Notes under the pieces: generated by a model | Database searches by the model: none | Seen by the model: only the letters and a program-made list of their open reading frames with translations | What the model was told of the DNA's origin: nothing | Source: Chloroflexota bacterium | Lineage (GTDB): Bacteria > Chloroflexota > Ktedonobacteria > Ktedonobacterales > Ktedonobacteraceae | Direction of reading: 5' to 3' | Assembly (NCBI GenBank): GCA_005881495.1 | Contig: VBHI01000119.1 | Coordinates: forward strand, 1 to 15,560 | DNA: 15,560 bases | Translations under genes and position numbers: made by a program | In this document: positions 14,298 to 15,560 of the stretch, piece after piece | How positions within the stretch are numbered: position 1 is the first letter of the stretch | Layout: each line of letters opens with the position of its first letter

Positions 14298-14891
14298 ATG
14301 TCTACCATATCCCAACAATCAGCAACATCACCTACACCGTCCAAACGCCGCTGGACCACGCTTAAAGTGAGCGCACTCATAGGCGGCCTCATTCTCCTGA
14401 TCGTGCTGGGGAGCATGGTCTGGTGGCTGTTCTCACCACTGTTCTTCCATAACACCAGCCACGATGCGAATCCGTTCGCTCGCACTCCATCGACTGCCAG
14501 TACGCCAGGCCCAGTTATACTGGCAACGGGGGTATTTATCGATAAACTGAACTCGGGCACCGGCCTAGCCAATGATCATGGTTCTGGCAATGTGACCCTT
14601 GGCAAGACTGTCGATGGACACTACCTCATCCACTTCGATCATTTGAATATCACCAACGGTCCAGATCTGCATGTCTACCTGGCACCGACAAGCAATTCAA
14701 CCGATGCCGGGAAAGTAAAGCAGGAAGGGATGGACCTTGGGCGGCTGACGGCGACGGAAGGTTCGTTGAACGTGGCGATACCGACAGATAGTGCCACGAA
14801 CCTGAAGAGATACCACTCTGTGGTCATCGTCTGTAAAACCTTTTCGGTGATCTTTACGACGGCTCCACTCACCTTCTCCTCGGGATCCTAA
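14298..14891 (+). CDS. Membrane-anchored DM13-domain protein
   Basis: 197 residues. The ATG at 14298 has a strong GGAGG site 6 nt upstream. Residues 24-45 form one membrane helix (VSALIGGLILLIVLGSMVWW) preceded by positively charged KRRW, so the C-terminal domain faces outward. A Ser/Thr/Pro-rich linker follows at about 55-72. Residues ~76-193 are a DM13 domain: GVFIDKLNSGTG, GSGNVTLG, HFDHLNITNGPDLHVYLAP, DLGRLTATEG, and HSVVIVCKTFSVIFTTAPL, with the near-invariant Cys at 179. DM13 domains are proposed to take part in extracellular redox reactions. The gene stands alone, between a pseudogene and an exporter gene; partner unknown. Confidence 0.88.
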   Translation: MSTISQQSATSPTPSKRRWTTLKVSALIGGLILLIVLGSMVWWLFSPLFFHNTSHDANPFARTPSTASTPGPVILATGVFIDKLNSGTGLANDHGSGNVTLGKTVDGHYLIHFDHLNITNGPDLHVYLAPTSNSTDAGKVKQEGMDLGRLTATEGSLNVAIPTDSATNLKRYHSVVIVCKTFSVIFTTAPLTFSSGS

Positions 14892-15049
14892 GAGACAGCC
14901 ACCCAGCGTGTGTAAGGTTCCCATCGGCACGCCAGTGGTCGGCGAGAACAGCACCGTGATGGGATGCCGAGGCCTATCACTGGCAGAGGGCGGCAACGCA
15001 TTTGCCGCTCTTATCGCCTGCTCGTGGCTTATGGCCTATTAGGGGTCAG
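14892..15049. other. Intergenic region, no gene recognised
   Basis: A plus-strand frame from about 14910 to TAG 15039-15041 reads VPIGTPVVGENSTVMG and on, but has no start or recognised family. It may be debris or chance. Confidence 0.25.
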
Positions 15050-15090
15050 CGCATCTAAACCTTCGCGTACAGTTTTCAGGTTTGGATGCG
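15050..15090 (+). promoter_or_regulatory. 13-bp stem-loop in the leader of the MFS gene
   Basis: CGCATCTAAACCT (15050-15062) pairs with AGGTTTGGATGCG (15078-15090), one G-U pair, around a 15-nt loop. It lies 31 bp before the ATG at 15122. There is no T-run, so it is not a simple terminator. It may be an operator for an unseen regulator or a leader RNA structure. Confidence 0.5.
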
Positions 15091-15121
15091 GCTCTCCCCT
15101 CAAAAGGAAAGAAGAACTTTT

Positions 15122-15560
15122 ATGACTGCTAGGAACACACAGATCATCGCCAACGCGACCGAGGCTTTCCCCCGCGCTTCTCGCCGCCAGTGGATCGGGC
15201 TGGCCGTCATCGCCCTGGCCTGTCTGCTCTACTCCCTGGACGCGACCGTGCTGTATCTGGCGGTCCCACAGATCAGCGCGGCCCTGAAGCCGACCAGCTC
15301 GCAGTTACTCTGGATTGTCGACATCTACGGCTTCCTGCTGGCCGGATCGCTGATTCCCATGGGGGTGCTGGGTGACCGCATCGGTCGCCGCCGGCTCCTC
15401 TTGCTCGGTGCCGCCGCGTTCGGCCTTTGCTCCATCCTCGCCGCCTTCTCCACTAGCGCCCAAATGCTGATCGCGGCTCGCGCACTGCTCGGGATCGCCG
15501 CGGCCACCCTGGCGCCCTCCACCCTGTCCCTGATCCGCAACATGTTCCTCAACCCGCAGC
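15122..15560 (+). CDS. MFS drug exporter, DHA2 (14-helix) type, N-terminal part
   Basis: The ATG at 15122 follows an AAAAGGAAAG site; the frame is open to the window end (146 codons). The first helix carries LDATVLYLAVPQI, the motif of the DHA2/EmrB-QacA group (D-x-T-V-x-x-x-ALP). Then come WIVDIYGFLLAGSLIPMG (helix 2) and the MFS motif A loop GDRIGRRRLLLLG. Further helices are at AAAFGLCSILAAFSTSAQML and ARALLGIAAATLAP. These exporters pump cationic drugs or antibiotics out using the proton gradient. The codons are more GC-rich than those of the DM13 gene upstream, which may indicate a separate origin. The substrate and the C-terminal half are outside view. Confidence 0.9.
   Translation, partial: MTARNTQIIANATEAFPRASRRQWIGLAVIALACLLYSLDATVLYLAVPQISAALKPTSSQLLWIVDIYGFLLAGSLIPMGVLGDRIGRRRLLLLGAAAFGLCSILAAFSTSAQMLIAARALLGIAAATLAPSTLSLIRNMFLNPQ

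Noticed and set aside
1..15560. CRISPR array, tRNA or rRNA genes
   Set aside because: No regularly spaced repeat, cloverleaf-like sequence or rRNA motif was seen.

Overview
The gene content suggests a large, repeat-rich, moderately GC-rich genome of the Ktedonobacteria type (Chloroflexota). The pointers are a PadR regulator coupled to an FtsX-like permease, a YtrA-type GntR/ABC operon, an AraC regulator followed by a VOC-fold protein, a PIG-L deacetylase carrying a cyclic-nucleotide-binding domain, and short palindromic GGGGC...GCCC repeats. This assignment is inference from remembered families; there is no rRNA or tRNA in the window to confirm it.

Layout. 1-1521 (+) is the C-terminal part of a PEP-utilising (PPS/rifampicin-phosphotransferase-like) enzyme. 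1522-2223 is a gene-poor gap with GC-rich repeats and a frameshifted Tn3-type transposase fragment on the minus strand. 2224-3645 (+) is a PadR regulator with a textbook promoter and operator, apparently leaderless, translationally coupled to a truncated FtsX-like permease. 3626-5098 (-) is an ArnT/PMT-type (GT39-like) membrane glycosyltransferase gene broken by one amber codon, whose 5' end is replaced by a ~90-bp MITE-like repeat. 5213-9734 (-) is an ABC-exporter operon: promoter and operator, GntR/YtrA regulator, ATPase, small permease, a second ATPase that has lost its Walker A segment, a NatB-like permease, and the 5' stub of a third ATPase. 9735-10215 contains a stub of a VOC/glyoxalase gene and a perfect 16-bp palindrome. 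10216-11427 (+) is the PIG-L/cNMP-binding protein. 11428-11963 holds repeats and a 28-codon stub of a GMC oxidoreductase. 11964-13248 (+) is AraC plus VOC protein. 13547-13986 (+) is a decayed alpha/beta hydrolase. 14298-14891 (+) is a membrane-anchored DM13-domain protein. 15122-15560 (+) is the start of a DHA2-type MFS exporter that runs out of the window.

How it fits together. Most intact genes are small regulator-plus-effector modules (PadR, GntR/YtrA, AraC) and exporters, as in stress or antibiotic-response accessory regions. The most striking property is the number of broken genes: at least eight independent stubs or lesions sit between intact genes, so this looks like a region of repeated recombination and gene loss. 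I did not find a convincing new multi-gene defence or biosynthetic system. The best candidates for novelty are the cNMP domain nested inside a PIG-L deacetylase, the P-loop-less ATPase kept inside an otherwise intact operon, and the leaderless PadR promoter with an operator between -35 and -10.
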